Origin: CBDDKW01 sp965230425
GTDB lineage: Bacteria; Pseudomonadota; Gammaproteobacteria; UBA1113
DNA: 64,000 bases
Reading direction: 5' to 3'
Assembly (NCBI GenBank): GCA_965230425.1
Contig: CBDDKW010000010.1
Span: 153,561 to 217,560, forward strand
The notes under the pieces are model-generated. The model was not told the origin of the DNA. It saw nothing but the letters and a program-made list of their open reading frames with translations, and ran no database searches. Position numbers and translations under genes: made by a program. Positions 51,075 to 60,137 of the stretch are shown here, piece by piece. The stretch's first letter is position 1. Each line of letters opens with the position of its first letter.

Positions 51075-51971
51075 ATGCAACCCATGCCCCCCATGAAGTT
51101 ACTCTTACCATTTGCCGCAGTTGCCAAGCACCTTAGCTTTACCCAAGCTGCGGAAGAACTCTGTGTAACGCATTCTGCTATCAGCCAAAATATCAAAAGC
51201 TTAGAAGATTACTTCAATAAAAAATTGTTTATGCGAACGAATCATACTGTTGCATTAACCACTGATGGTCAAGAGTTTCTACAACAGATACAAGAACCCT
51301 TAAAAAAAATACAACAAGCTACACAATCACTTCTCAGCAATCGCACAGAGGCTATCTTGACCGTGAATATGCTCAGCAGTTTTGTCATGTATTGGCTTAT
51401 TTCACATATGCAAAGCTTTCAAAGTCAATATCCTCAATATGAATTACGTTTAAGTTCAGAGTGGCGTCATACAGAGTTTCAACAGGAAGATGTGGACGTA
51501 GCAGTTTACTATGGGGATGGTGAGTGGCCTGGTTTATCTAGCCATTTACTCTTTGCCGAAGAATTAGCAATTTTTGCGAAACCTGAATTAATACCTGCTA
51601 AAACTATCACCGCACTGGCTGACTTAGCCAAGCATTTTAAATTCCTCTACGTGAAAGCTAATAAACGCCCAGACAATTTCAGCTTACTATTTCAGCAAGC
51701 ACAAGTGCCAGAACCACCGCAAACACAACGCATCTACTTTCAAAATACCATGCAAGCGCTACAAGCAGCCATTAATGGTTTAGGTCTGATAGCTGCCCAC
51801 CCTCAATTTATCCAAGATAAACTGTCATCAGGGATCCTTATGCCACTACCCGACATTAACATCAAAACAGGCAAAAATTACTACCTTGTCTACCCGCAAG
51901 AGCGAGCAACAACACCAAAGATTAAAGACTTTAAAGAATGGATTTTAGCTGAGGTGATGGCGGGTAAATAA
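51075..51971 (+). CDS. LysR-family transcriptional regulator
   Basis: 298 residues. The N-terminal winged helix-turn-helix is LPFAAVAKHLSFTQAAEELC then VTHSAISQNIKSLEDYFNKK (about 8-50), close to the GcvA subgroup. The substrate-binding domain runs from about 95 to 295 (LTVNMLSSFVMYWLISHMQS, VDVAVYYGDGEWPG). The start ATG has GGGAG eight bases upstream. It is divergent from the DMT-permease-dioxygenase unit, which it most likely regulates, with an aromatic compound as possible inducer (inference). Confidence 0.93.
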   Translation: MQPMPPMKLLLPFAAVAKHLSFTQAAEELCVTHSAISQNIKSLEDYFNKKLFMRTNHTVALTTDGQEFLQQIQEPLKKIQQATQSLLSNRTEAILTVNMLSSFVMYWLISHMQSFQSQYPQYELRLSSEWRHTEFQQEDVDVAVYYGDGEWPGLSSHLLFAEELAIFAKPELIPAKTITALADLAKHFKFLYVKANKRPDNFSLLFQQAQVPEPPQTQRIYFQNTMQALQAAINGLGLIAAHPQFIQDKLSSGILMPLPDINIKTGKNYYLVYPQERATTPKIKDFKEWILAEVMAGK

Positions 51972-52005
51972 CACAGTTCGAAATCTACCACCAAACCCAA
52001 TGTAC

Positions 52006-52197
52006 TTACAATTTTTGCTGCTGATTTTTAATTTTTTGATCAGTTTTATACTGTGACAAGGAATAAACAGCCCATAAAGCAGCAGGCAACCAACCTATAA
52101 TTATTATTTGCAGGAAAAAACAGCAAATACCTGCAATAGGTCTACCTATGGTGAAAAAACTAATAAACGGTAAAAATATCGCTAAAAATAATCTCAT
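52006..52197 (-). CDS. YqaE/Pmp3-family small membrane protein
   Basis: 63 residues, two hydrophobic helices: MRLFLAIFLPFISFFTIG and QIIIIGWLPAALWAVYSL. The family pattern is preserved: LAIFLP in the first helix, a short glycine turn, and the GW-P-A-WA-Y segment in the second. AAGGAG lies eight bases before the ATG. Pmp3/YqaE proteins are stress-related proteolipids that influence membrane potential in yeast and plants; the bacterial role is unclear. An opposite-strand frame of 104 codons overlaps it and is rejected. Confidence 0.85.
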   Translation of the reverse strand: MRLFLAIFLPFISFFTIGRPIAGICCFFLQIIIIGWLPAALWAVYSLSQYKTDQKIKNQQQKL

Positions 52198-52733
52198 TTC
52201 AAATACTCCTTATACAACCTTTTCCGCTTTTGCAGTGGATGTTGCAGCGAGTATATTATCAAGAAGTTTTGGAATCAACATTAACAATAAATATATAAAA
52301 AAGAAAACCCATTCGTGCAAGAGCAGAGGAGCGGGCCGTATTGTCAGTAAGTATATGCACATTAGGGTTAGATGCAAGTTTTCTATCTTTTCTCAAAAAC
52401 AAATGCGCTCGAAGCTTGCAAATATAGTAATTTACCCGTTTAGCTCACTCACAACCAAATGATTGCTGATTGGCACAAGAGATCCTTCTGTAACTAGCGT
52501 TTAAGCGTTTTATATCATTAGATGCTATGTCAATTAGCAAATAATATTGTTAAGTGATAGTCCAACAAACAGTGGGACTCATAATAGACTAGACAATCAA
52601 TTATTAGCCCTCAATAAGTAATTGCGTTTATCTTATACTCGGAGCTAATAATTGAGCGCTTACCCCAAACAATAATATAAAATGGGTTACTTGAAGCCAA
52701 TGTCAGTGTGCTTTCGCATACAATAGCCATTAA
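52198..52733. other. 536-bp gene-free region
   Basis: No convincing gene. The only visible structures are an 11-bp perfect inverted repeat CAATTATTAGC / GCTAATAATTG (52598-52608 and 52644-52654, loop 35) and a small AGTCC...GGACT hairpin near 52559-52579. Both lie beyond the 3' end of the TrmB-like gene. The region is AT-rich and could hold a promoter for the small Pmp3-like gene, whose AAGGAG is at its left edge. Confidence 0.5.
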
Positions 52734-53480
52734 CTACTTTTCAGGGATCATACGCCAAAGCAAATGAAAAAGCTGCTGGGTCATCTTAATAATATGTATG
52801 TTTTCAATAACTGTTGCTTGCAACGGCTCGACAATTTGCATATAAATAATTTTATGCGGCAATATAACCATATTAATGTCAAGTACCATATCAGCAGGCA
52901 ATAATTTTATTTCCATATTATATTGAGTTTGCTTGGCACAATATTCAGTTGCATGCACAGAGGTTTGTAATAATAATTTAATATTTAAATGACGCATTGC
53001 TCGTTCTCGCATAAATGCTTCAAAATAGTCTTCATCTAACTGGTGCCATTTCTGCTGATCAGAAATAACCAAATATTCATCACCTTCATTCAATTCATTT
53101 AATAAATTATCATAAATGGATTTAATACTATCAATGCCTTGATGCTGGGTTATGCGATTAGCATGACCTGCAGACTTCAAATAGTCTTGACTTAATAAAG
53201 GAAGAAGCTTGCTAAGTTCTTTTTTCTTCCTATCAAGAATATCAAATAATTTATTAGGGTCCTCTGCTATAAAAAGCTTTCGCTTATTCACTACCTCTGT
53301 GTGCAACAACCCCTTCTGCAAAAGAGAATCAACACAACCATATACAGTACTTCGTCGCACATTGCTTTCTAGGCTCATGTTGGCAACTGTAGTTGAACCA
53401 AGTTTCAACGCCGCAAGATAGACACTTGCTTCATTATCACTAAGCCCTAAATCTACAAGGAGCTTTTCTATTTCTTTCAT
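52734..53480 (-). CDS. TrmB-family helix-turn-helix transcriptional regulator
   Basis: 248 residues. The N-terminal winged helix (about 8-65) reads LGLSDNEASVYLAALKLG then VRRSTVYGCVDSLLQKGLL, the TrmB pattern. A short coiled segment (RKKKELSKLLPLLSQ) leads to a phospholipase-D-like sensor fold (about 105-245, GDEYLVISDQQKW, MRERAMRHLNIKLLLQ). TrmB-type regulators are commonest in archaea but also occur in bacteria, where ligands are usually unknown. It is divergent from the 364-residue gene with 97 bases between them containing a palindrome, suggesting joint control of both genes. Confidence 0.85.
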   Translation of the reverse strand: MKEIEKLLVDLGLSDNEASVYLAALKLGSTTVANMSLESNVRRSTVYGCVDSLLQKGLLHTEVVNKRKLFIAEDPNKLFDILDRKKKELSKLLPLLSQDYLKSAGHANRITQHQGIDSIKSIYDNLLNELNEGDEYLVISDQQKWHQLDEDYFEAFMRERAMRHLNIKLLLQTSVHATEYCAKQTQYNMEIKLLPADMVLDINMVILPHKIIYMQIVEPLQATVIENIHIIKMTQQLFHLLWRMIPEK

Positions 53481-53493
53481 GACAATTTCCTAA

Positions 53494-53507
53494 CGTCGAT
53501 TTCGACG
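53494..53507. promoter_or_regulatory. Palindromic operator candidate between trmB-like gene and RelA/SpoT-like gene
   Basis: CGTCGATTTCGACG: perfect 6-bp arms around TT, thirteen bases upstream of the TrmB-like start codon and about 70 bases upstream of the divergent gene. The location suits autoregulation by the TrmB-like protein. The motif was not seen elsewhere near a gene start. Confidence 0.45.
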
Positions 53508-53577
53508 ACACAATATTTGTTTTTCATGATGAATAATCGTTGTATATTACATGATTTTATATAAACAGGAAACATAA

Positions 53578-54672
53578 ATGTTTACAACCAAATTCTTGCA
53601 CAATCAAGGCCTACTTGAAAATGCCGCTTATTTTGATGAAATCATATCTCTTTCTAACGATATGAATAATAGCTGTCAACCACAAATAGAATCTCAACTA
53701 AAGATACTAGAGCTGAAGGCAAAAAAAGAAAACTTTCCATTGATGCAAGAAACAGCTCGACAATTAAAAAAAGAATTAATTGCTAACACGCTGTCAATTC
53801 AAATAACAGATAAGAGAATTGCCAGTTATGCACGCTATATCATAGTACCAATTCTTTACAAATTAGGATTGGCCGAAACTGCAGCAAGCTTAAATCAACA
53901 AAGCTTTAGTTATCTATTCCCAATACTTGATGAGATGATACAGAGAAAAATAGATTCACTCTTTGGCGAAACACTTGCTTGTATCCAAAAGAAGGTAAAA
54001 AATATGTTTGATTCGCAAGCAAGCATGATCTCACGATATTATTTTCGTTCCAGAAAATCAAATCAATCCATTTGGAAAAAAATACCGAGCATTGCTGAAT
54101 TTATGGATTATGACTTAGAGCAGTTTTGCCATGTAGTTGATGATTTCATTGCCTTGCGATGGTGTGTGATGCCTCTAAATGGTGAGAACCGCTATGACGC
54201 CATTATCAATGGCACTCGGATACTACCAAAAACAGACCTTTATAAGTTAAGAAATCAGCAATTACCTCAAGCCAGTGGATTTTCTGCTGAACCTGTTATG
54301 AAAGCATATTATATTATTGATGGCGTTCCAGTTGAAGTACAAATTCTTGGTGGAAAGATTACATTATATATGAGTGCAAAAGGTTATGCTAACTATAAAA
54401 TTGGATTTCTATTGCCTCCCACCCCAGATGCTTTAACTCAAGAAGACAGTATGGCTCGTCTTGGTTATTTTATCTTTCTTGAAGAAACGGATCAGCAAGA
54501 AATATTTCGCCAAGTAACGCTCAATGAATTATTGGAACTACCTGTAATATTTGACAGCCGGTATATTTATATTCTTGAAGATAAACCAAACGGCCAAACT
54601 AATCGCAACTACAAAATTATCAATGGATCTGAACCGCTTTATCGTCAAGCAAATGTGGAAATAATCACATAA
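53578..54672 (+). CDS. Unknown protein with apparent divergent RelA/SpoT-type nucleotidyltransferase domain
   Basis: 364 residues, start preceded by AGGAAA. Residues 1-150 are helical and unrecognised. Residues about 155-275 show, in the right order, the pattern of (p)ppGpp synthetase domains: basic RSRKSNQSIWKKI (157-169), VVDDFIALRWCVM (about 185-197; family: DxxGxR), SGFSAEPVMKAYYIIDG where GYxSxH is expected, VPVEVQILGG (about 250-259; family: EVQIRT with catalytic glutamate), and KGYANYKIGF (SHxxYK). The acidic residues are kept but the GYxSxH tyrosine and histidine are changed. No HD hydrolase, TGS or ACT domains. It could be an active small-alarmone-type enzyme, a toxin relative or an inactive homologue. 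The call is by motif reading alone. Divergent partner: a TrmB-like regulator. Confidence 0.6.
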   Translation: MFTTKFLHNQGLLENAAYFDEIISLSNDMNNSCQPQIESQLKILELKAKKENFPLMQETARQLKKELIANTLSIQITDKRIASYARYIIVPILYKLGLAETAASLNQQSFSYLFPILDEMIQRKIDSLFGETLACIQKKVKNMFDSQASMISRYYFRSRKSNQSIWKKIPSIAEFMDYDLEQFCHVVDDFIALRWCVMPLNGENRYDAIINGTRILPKTDLYKLRNQQLPQASGFSAEPVMKAYYIIDGVPVEVQILGGKITLYMSAKGYANYKIGFLLPPTPDALTQEDSMARLGYFIFLEETDQQEIFRQVTLNELLELPVIFDSRYIYILEDKPNGQTNRNYKIINGSEPLYRQANVEIIT

Positions 54673-54841
54673 AGAATCTAATCAGTTCAACTCATTCTAC
54701 ACTTCAACTTAAATAGCCCAGAGGTCAGGGTATTTTCTCAACAAACAACCAGAAGTGAATCCGGTAATTGTATTTTATATTTAATCATTTTATATAATTA
54801 TTTGTCGCACTGATTAACAAATAGTTACGGTAAAATATAGA

Positions 54842-57508
54842 TCAACTTGTTCGACTACTCATGAAGCGTGACAAAGGTACAGCTAAACTAGACAGTTGAG
54901 GATAACGACTCGACGTTCGCTCATGCTCAGCAATAGCTTTATTTAAATCAAATGTAGGCAAGGAGGTATTAAGCTGTTTTTGGATAGTATCTCGATCAAC
55001 ACCTGCATCAAGTAAGCAGTCAACCCCAATGGCTTTTTTAGCGGCTATTAGTGTCTCACCTAATTTTGTTAATAGCTGCTTGTTACCTTTTATCATTAAT
55101 CGATCTTCAACAACTTTATCTGTTAACCAACTTAGGTCAAGATCTGCTTTCAGAGAAAATACTATGCATTTCATTAAATCTGCTGACAATTGAATATCAG
55201 CATCCAAAATAACTCGAATTTGCGCAGTGGATAATTCGAGTTCTTCTTTATCGCCAATAAGCAATGTAACTACAGTAACTACTATACCTTTCAATTTATC
55301 ATTGACCAAATAACTTAACAGCTTATCAAGTATAGCTTGCATCTGCTCCAGCTGAGTCTTGATATAACCATAAAGACAGGCAATAACCATATCAGCCTTA
55401 TAAATTTCCGCAAATAAATTTTCAAAGACTCCTGTATAATTATCAGCAAAATAACTCTGCAGTAATTGAACACGATGTTCATTATCAGCAATGAGGAGTA
55501 ATAACATTAGCTGACGATGCGTTAATAATTTCTCTGATTGCTTACTCTGTTTTTTGACTAAAGTCTCAATGATAGCATGTATATATTCTTGTGGCGGCTT
55601 CCAAGATTTCTCACAAGCAAGTAAATACTTCATGATATTAACTGTCAATGTCATCTTTTCTGTTTCACATTGACTAAGCAAACCGATAATGATCGGGCCT
55701 ATAATATTCATATCAATTCGGGTCATATAACCATAGATAGGCAATTTTCCAGGCAATGATAATACGTACTGTTCAAGTGTAATTAAACCCTTATTAATTA
55801 ATTTACAACCATATAAAATAATACTATCAATAGCGTTTTCTTTGATTTTTTTGTTACCACTAAAATACGCTGCTCTGTAAAGCAGCACTTCATGAAAATA
55901 AGTCTCCATTTCAAAAGTAGTGTAATAATATGTTGTGCTTACACAATTAATGCGTATCTTTGCAAATCCAGCCAAAGCAATATAATTATCGATATATGCT
56001 TCTGAAATCATCTTATTAACAAGTAGACTCATAGCTAAGAGACTGCTCTGCGTTCGATTTACTGGATAACGTTGACGTACAGTATAGTCATTGGAGATCA
56101 GTAACTGAGTTAGCATCAAACAAGCAGAGTTTGTATTTCTTATGTCATGATACTGTTGGTAGGGTACTTGTTTATTATCGTTGGAAAACAATTTATTAAA
56201 AAGAAATTGACAAACCTCTAGTGAACTTAGCTGCATAGCCCAACTCATAAGCTTAACTTTATCAGCTTCATTCAATTTTGTAATAATACCTTTTGTCAAT
56301 AACTGCTTAATATATTCAAGATGTGCTGCCTTACTTGCATTGACAAGCAATAAGCAACATTGATCTTTTGTGATTGTTGTTGGTTCACCGGGTGTCTGTG
56401 CACAATAATGCTTATGTACCTCATTTAAAGTCGCAGCTGATATTGCTAAATTCTCTGCTGCGTTTAATAAATCATCAAAGGTCACCGCAGTGAATCCTTT
56501 ATTAAATAAATCACGCAATCTTGTATTGCTACCTTTTTCTATAGCAAGCGATAGAATGGAGTAATCATTTTTTAATCGGACGGTAATATCGGCACCTCGA
56601 AGATAAAATTCAAAAGCTTGTTCGAAATCTTTTATCTCAAGTGCCACATAGAGTGAGCGTGTCTGCGTATCATCATAGGGCGCATATGACCGTACAAATA
56701 CAGACCCTACCCTTGACATCAACCGTTGAGCCGCAGAACCAGCTAAAAAAGAACTGGCAGCACTACTACGTCGCTGAAATGGTATCATTTCTACACCTGC
56801 TTTTTTATAAGCAATTTCAGAAAAAGCCCGTGGAATTGGCTCCAACATGTCTAATCGCTCAGCAAATTGCTTGCTTTCTTGAGCATTAAGCTTTTCAAGA
56901 ACGCGCTTGTATAAGGATTGGTTTGAAACGGTAACCAATGCTTGGCTTGAGATATGTGCTAATAATGCAAGTACTTGTAGTGCAACACTACGACCTATTT
57001 TCTGATTTTCTTCGCTGAGTAATTTTGTTAGAATTTGAGGACGATGACGTTGTAGTAAAGTTTCAAATTCATCCCAACTTCCCTGAAGAAACGCATGCTT
57101 CATATCGCTATCCTCAGAGGCTTCCAAGTCGATTTGTAATTCAATCTCATTATTTTGAGCCAACGTCGACAATGTTTCTAACTGCGTACGACTCATAGCA
57201 AATAGATAAACAATAGGCACTATTCGATATGCTTTAACTAAACACATGATAGTATCATCACTAACTGACTCAGAAATTAATGCAAAATGATAATACTCAC
57301 ACATCCGTGCTGCATTCTGAAAATAATTTAAATCAATTAACTGACGTAGTACCTGAGTATCATTAGCTAATATTGCTAAGTAGATAATGGAATAACCATC
57401 AACATTCAATGAAATATCAGCACCTGCTTCTTTGGCTTCTAGCGCAGCGGTGAGATCTCGGTCTTTAATTGCTTGCTCTAGCGCATTATTGACTTGATTA
57501 CCAGGCAT
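54842..57508 (-). CDS. Large ankyrin-repeat-like protein, effector candidate
   Basis: 888 residues with AGGAGAG before the ATG. Ankyrin-like units are visible at the N terminus (ALEQAIKDRDLTAALEAKEA then GADISLNVDGYSIIYLAIL, about 8-55). They recur at about 285-335 (FEQAFEFYLRGADITVRLKN then DYSILSLAIEKG). Between and after these the protein is wholly helical with many leucines and no recognised domain. No signal peptide or membrane span. Ankyrin proteins of this size are typical secreted effectors in Legionellales and related intracellular bacteria, but no secretion signal can be demonstrated here. Single-gene unit. Confidence 0.72.
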   Translation of the reverse strand: MPGNQVNNALEQAIKDRDLTAALEAKEAGADISLNVDGYSIIYLAILANDTQVLRQLIDLNYFQNAARMCEYYHFALISESVSDDTIMCLVKAYRIVPIVYLFAMSRTQLETLSTLAQNNEIELQIDLEASEDSDMKHAFLQGSWDEFETLLQRHRPQILTKLLSEENQKIGRSVALQVLALLAHISSQALVTVSNQSLYKRVLEKLNAQESKQFAERLDMLEPIPRAFSEIAYKKAGVEMIPFQRRSSAASSFLAGSAAQRLMSRVGSVFVRSYAPYDDTQTRSLYVALEIKDFEQAFEFYLRGADITVRLKNDYSILSLAIEKGSNTRLRDLFNKGFTAVTFDDLLNAAENLAISAATLNEVHKHYCAQTPGEPTTITKDQCCLLLVNASKAAHLEYIKQLLTKGIITKLNEADKVKLMSWAMQLSSLEVCQFLFNKLFSNDNKQVPYQQYHDIRNTNSACLMLTQLLISNDYTVRQRYPVNRTQSSLLAMSLLVNKMISEAYIDNYIALAGFAKIRINCVSTTYYYTTFEMETYFHEVLLYRAAYFSGNKKIKENAIDSIILYGCKLINKGLITLEQYVLSLPGKLPIYGYMTRIDMNIIGPIIIGLLSQCETEKMTLTVNIMKYLLACEKSWKPPQEYIHAIIETLVKKQSKQSEKLLTHRQLMLLLLIADNEHRVQLLQSYFADNYTGVFENLFAEIYKADMVIACLYGYIKTQLEQMQAILDKLLSYLVNDKLKGIVVTVVTLLIGDKEELELSTAQIRVILDADIQLSADLMKCIVFSLKADLDLSWLTDKVVEDRLMIKGNKQLLTKLGETLIAAKKAIGVDCLLDAGVDRDTIQKQLNTSLPTFDLNKAIAEHERTSSRYPQLSSLAVPLSRFMSSRTS

Positions 57509-57748
57509 TGTGCCGCTCTCCTAAGTATTGTTATTATTTATTTTTTGGAATAATATAATTAACTTATTGGAATGTCAATTTTTACACAGAAGCCGCATGC
57601 ATTCTGAGCATCTATAGGCTGGAATTGTAGGGGTATATGATGCAAGCCATCTGCATCAAAATCGAATGTAACTTTTTGAAACTATATGGAAAACACGCTA
57701 TCACTATGAAGCCTACTTTAGCTTACTTTATTGAGCTAAGAGCAAAAC

Positions 57749-59203
57749 TTACCAATAATGCGGATCAAGCAAATCATCTAAGCTAATAATACGGTCAAAA
57801 TAGTGCCGCTCTACTAACGAAGCCTCAGCACCGGAAGCACTAATCAACACTTTTTGGATTGTCTGTCCCTGAACTAGAGGAAAATGCTCAAGCTTAGCTT
57901 CAAACTCATCAATAATTTTCTTTTTAGCCGGTAGTTTAAGATATTTTATTTCACAGATAGTAATGACATTATCATTTCGAGCGAATACAAGATCCATCTG
58001 AAAACCTGGATCTGCACTCATTGTATTACGATTATAAAATGGTCCTGAGGAATACTGAACAGCACTAAACCCAAGAATTTTTGCGATCACATAATCATAG
58101 TGACGGCAAAATCGTTCAAAGGCGTATCCTAGCCAAATTTGATATTGCTGACTATTTAATGCGGTAATAGGCTCGGCATTAAATTTCCCTTTATTAATAT
58201 CAGCTTTGATAGGTTCCACAAATTTGAAATAAAATTGTAAATATGGATCACCAATAGAATAACGTGCCAGCGTACTATTGCTTTGAGTATTGTACGGCGT
58301 GTATTTTTGTACAAACCCTGATAGCTCTAAATCTATTAACAGCTCTGTTAAATTTTTCCCTGAAGAAATTTTTAAATATGCAGCTATTTCTTTACGAGTT
58401 GCAAAACGTTTTTTACTTAAAAACTCAATAGTTTTTTTGAAATTTGGATTACTCGCAAGACTGCTAACAAATATACGTTGATATTCTTCAGCAAAATAAG
58501 CATTTTTCACAAAAGTTTGTTGACATAAGCTCAATAAAATCGATGAATTGATATTTAACTTTAAAAGATATTCAGGAATACCACCAATAGTTAAGTAGGC
58601 TTGGAAAACATCATGCATTGAATATTTAGGTAGTAGAGCTTGTGCATCCAGTGGATTTAAGTCTTGCAAATGAAATTCAAACTGAGATCGATTATACAGC
58701 GCTTCCGAATGCACAACGTGATTAATCATAAAGGCAGGTGCTGAACCACAGAGGATGAGTATTAATTGGTTGTTGTGGCGAAAAAAGTTATCCCACGCGT
58801 ATTTCAACTCAGCAATAAAATCATCTTTGTAATCTGCTAACCATTGCAACTCTTCAAAATAAATAGTCCAAACACCGGTTTTGCTGTATTCAGCAATATA
58901 CCTAAAGACATCTACCCAGGTATCTACTTTCACATCACGTAATAAAGCATCTTCCGTGTAAGCTGCCAACTGAATCATCACGTGAAAACGCTGCTCCGCT
59001 TCACTTTTATCGCGGATACCTTCAAATTTCAGAATATTCCTGTTAGTTAAAGATTGTTCAAGTAATTCTGTTTTACCTACCCGCCGCCGACCATAGACAA
59101 TCACAATCGACGCTTGTTCTAATCCAGTGATTTGCTGTAGTTTTGATTGCTCAAATTTTCTACCAACAAAGTTTTCATTCTGTTTAATTTGGTATGGCTG
59201 CAT
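57749..59203 (-). CDS. AAA-type ATPase with C-terminal DUF234 nuclease-like domain
   Basis: 484 residues. The N-terminal STAND-like ATPase has VYGRRRVGKTELLEQSL (Walker A, about 37-52), VWTIYFEELQWLADY (Walker B region, with a glutamate where aspartate is usual) and LILCGSAPAFM (sensor). A winged-helix middle (ATRKEIAAYLKISSGKNLTE, near 270-295) leads to the DUF234 domain. This domain shows a PD-(D/E)xK-like set: MDLVFARND, then CEIKYLK (about 400-425). The family is common in archaea and scattered in bacteria, often with mobile or defence genes; function unknown. Inverted repeats upstream of the start suggest autoregulation. Confidence 0.87.
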   Translation of the reverse strand: MQPYQIKQNENFVGRKFEQSKLQQITGLEQASIVIVYGRRRVGKTELLEQSLTNRNILKFEGIRDKSEAEQRFHVMIQLAAYTEDALLRDVKVDTWVDVFRYIAEYSKTGVWTIYFEELQWLADYKDDFIAELKYAWDNFFRHNNQLILILCGSAPAFMINHVVHSEALYNRSQFEFHLQDLNPLDAQALLPKYSMHDVFQAYLTIGGIPEYLLKLNINSSILLSLCQQTFVKNAYFAEEYQRIFVSSLASNPNFKKTIEFLSKKRFATRKEIAAYLKISSGKNLTELLIDLELSGFVQKYTPYNTQSNSTLARYSIGDPYLQFYFKFVEPIKADINKGKFNAEPITALNSQQYQIWLGYAFERFCRHYDYVIAKILGFSAVQYSSGPFYNRNTMSADPGFQMDLVFARNDNVITICEIKYLKLPAKKKIIDEFEAKLEHFPLVQGQTIQKVLISASGAEASLVERHYFDRIISLDDLLDPHYW

Positions 59204-59230
59204 ATCTCTTTAAGTCACCTTATCATCATT

Positions 59231-59320
59231 TACCCCCAAGTATAACTTATTTAAGCCATATTTGGGGGTAAAAATTCAATTTTCAGCCCCAAATATAACT
59301 AAAAAATGATGTATTTGGGG
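59231..59320. promoter_or_regulatory. Four alternating inverted CCCCAA sites upstream of the DUF234 ATPase gene
   Basis: TACCCCCAAGTATA (59231-59244), TATTTGGGGGTA (59259-59270), GCCCCAAATATA (59286-59297) and TATTTGGGG (59312-59320) form two consecutive inverted repeats. They start 28 bases upstream of the gene's start codon. The arrangement looks like an operator array. No separate regulator gene lies nearby, so the ATPase itself or a distant regulator would bind. Confidence 0.6.
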
Positions 59321-59342
59321 ATTTCAATATGCGAAAAACATG

Positions 59343-59641
59343 TAAATTATTGTTTTAAAATGAAATTTATTCAAAGACGAGCATATGGCTTTAGAAATTT
59401 TGAGAGTTATAGAGTGCCTGTTACGGTGTTATGCGGTTAATTGGTGCCCCCGGATATGGGAATGACCCGAAAGACCCCGCTTTAGCTAACATAGAGTGGC
59501 TTGCTCTTCCTACGCTATCTTTTCCAAAGATAGCTCTGGCAGACAAGCCCGCTTGTCTCACGAAGCGCTTCGCGCATAGTGAGAAAGCTAGCTTTAGCTA
59601 GCGTAGGGTGGCGTGCCGCCCGAAGTCCGTAGGACGTAGGG
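59343..59641. other. Gene-free region with mosaic short hairpins next to tRNA-Thr
   Basis: No coding potential was seen. From about 59500 the sequence is a chain of small inverted repeats: GCTATCTTTTCCAAAGATAGC split over 59514-59534, GACAAGCCCGCTTGTC (59543-59558), GAAGCGCTTCGC and GCTAGCTTTAGCTAGC (59587-59602). The string GTAGGGTGG occurs twice (59603-59611 and about 59636-59644). Its second copy runs into the CCA end of the tRNA. Confidence 0.55.
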
Positions 59642-59717
<76 letters not shown>

Positions 59718-59949
59718 ACTGAGCGTGGAATTATAGCGGCAATTTATTAATTTAGCATCTTTTCCCTACATGTGACGTTCAAGGTCATAATGTGACAATT
59801 TATGGCATATTAAATCGAGTGCTTACACCACAACAACCAAGGACTGCACTCTAGCGCAAAAGTTCGAAAACGCTTAATAAACTATAACTCATTGATAATA
59901 ATGAAATTTATTTTATCAAAGCAATAAAATCTTCAGTTAGTGCACACAT

Positions 59950-59964
59950 TGGCACAATACTTGA
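59950..59964 (+). promoter_or_regulatory. Candidate sigma-54 promoter for pilA
   Basis: TGGCACAATACTTGA matches the -24/-12 sigma-54 pattern TGGCAC-N5-TTGC except for A in place of the final C. It lies 174 bases upstream of the pilin start. Sigma-54 promoters with PilR-type activation drive pilA in Pseudomonas and relatives. No upstream activator site was defined. Confidence 0.4.
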
Positions 59965-60010
59965 TTGTATAAAAACGACACTAAATACATTATTTAGGGG
60001 CAAGCTAAGG

Positions 60011-60056
60011 GGATGTGTGGTAAGTAGCATACCAACGCGCTACTTACCACACATCC
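60011..60056 (+). promoter_or_regulatory. Strong 18-bp hairpin in the pilA leader
   Basis: GGATGTGTGGTAAGTAGC is followed by a 10-base spacer and its exact complement. The structure lies downstream of the sigma-54-like site and 82 bases before the pilin start codon. There is no T-run after it, so it is not an ordinary terminator. It may stabilise the pilin mRNA or serve as a regulatory RNA element or protein site. Confidence 0.6.
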
Positions 60057-60137
60057 TTGGGGAACTGGGGTATGCTCAACTGTACATACTTCAGCCAACT
60101 ACTGACATGTACTATTGAACTGAATGGGAGTAAGGAC

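Noticed and set aside
52148..52462. 104-codon plus-strand frame
   Set aside because: Opposite to the well-supported Pmp3-like gene, with basic low-quality composition and no ribosome-binding site.
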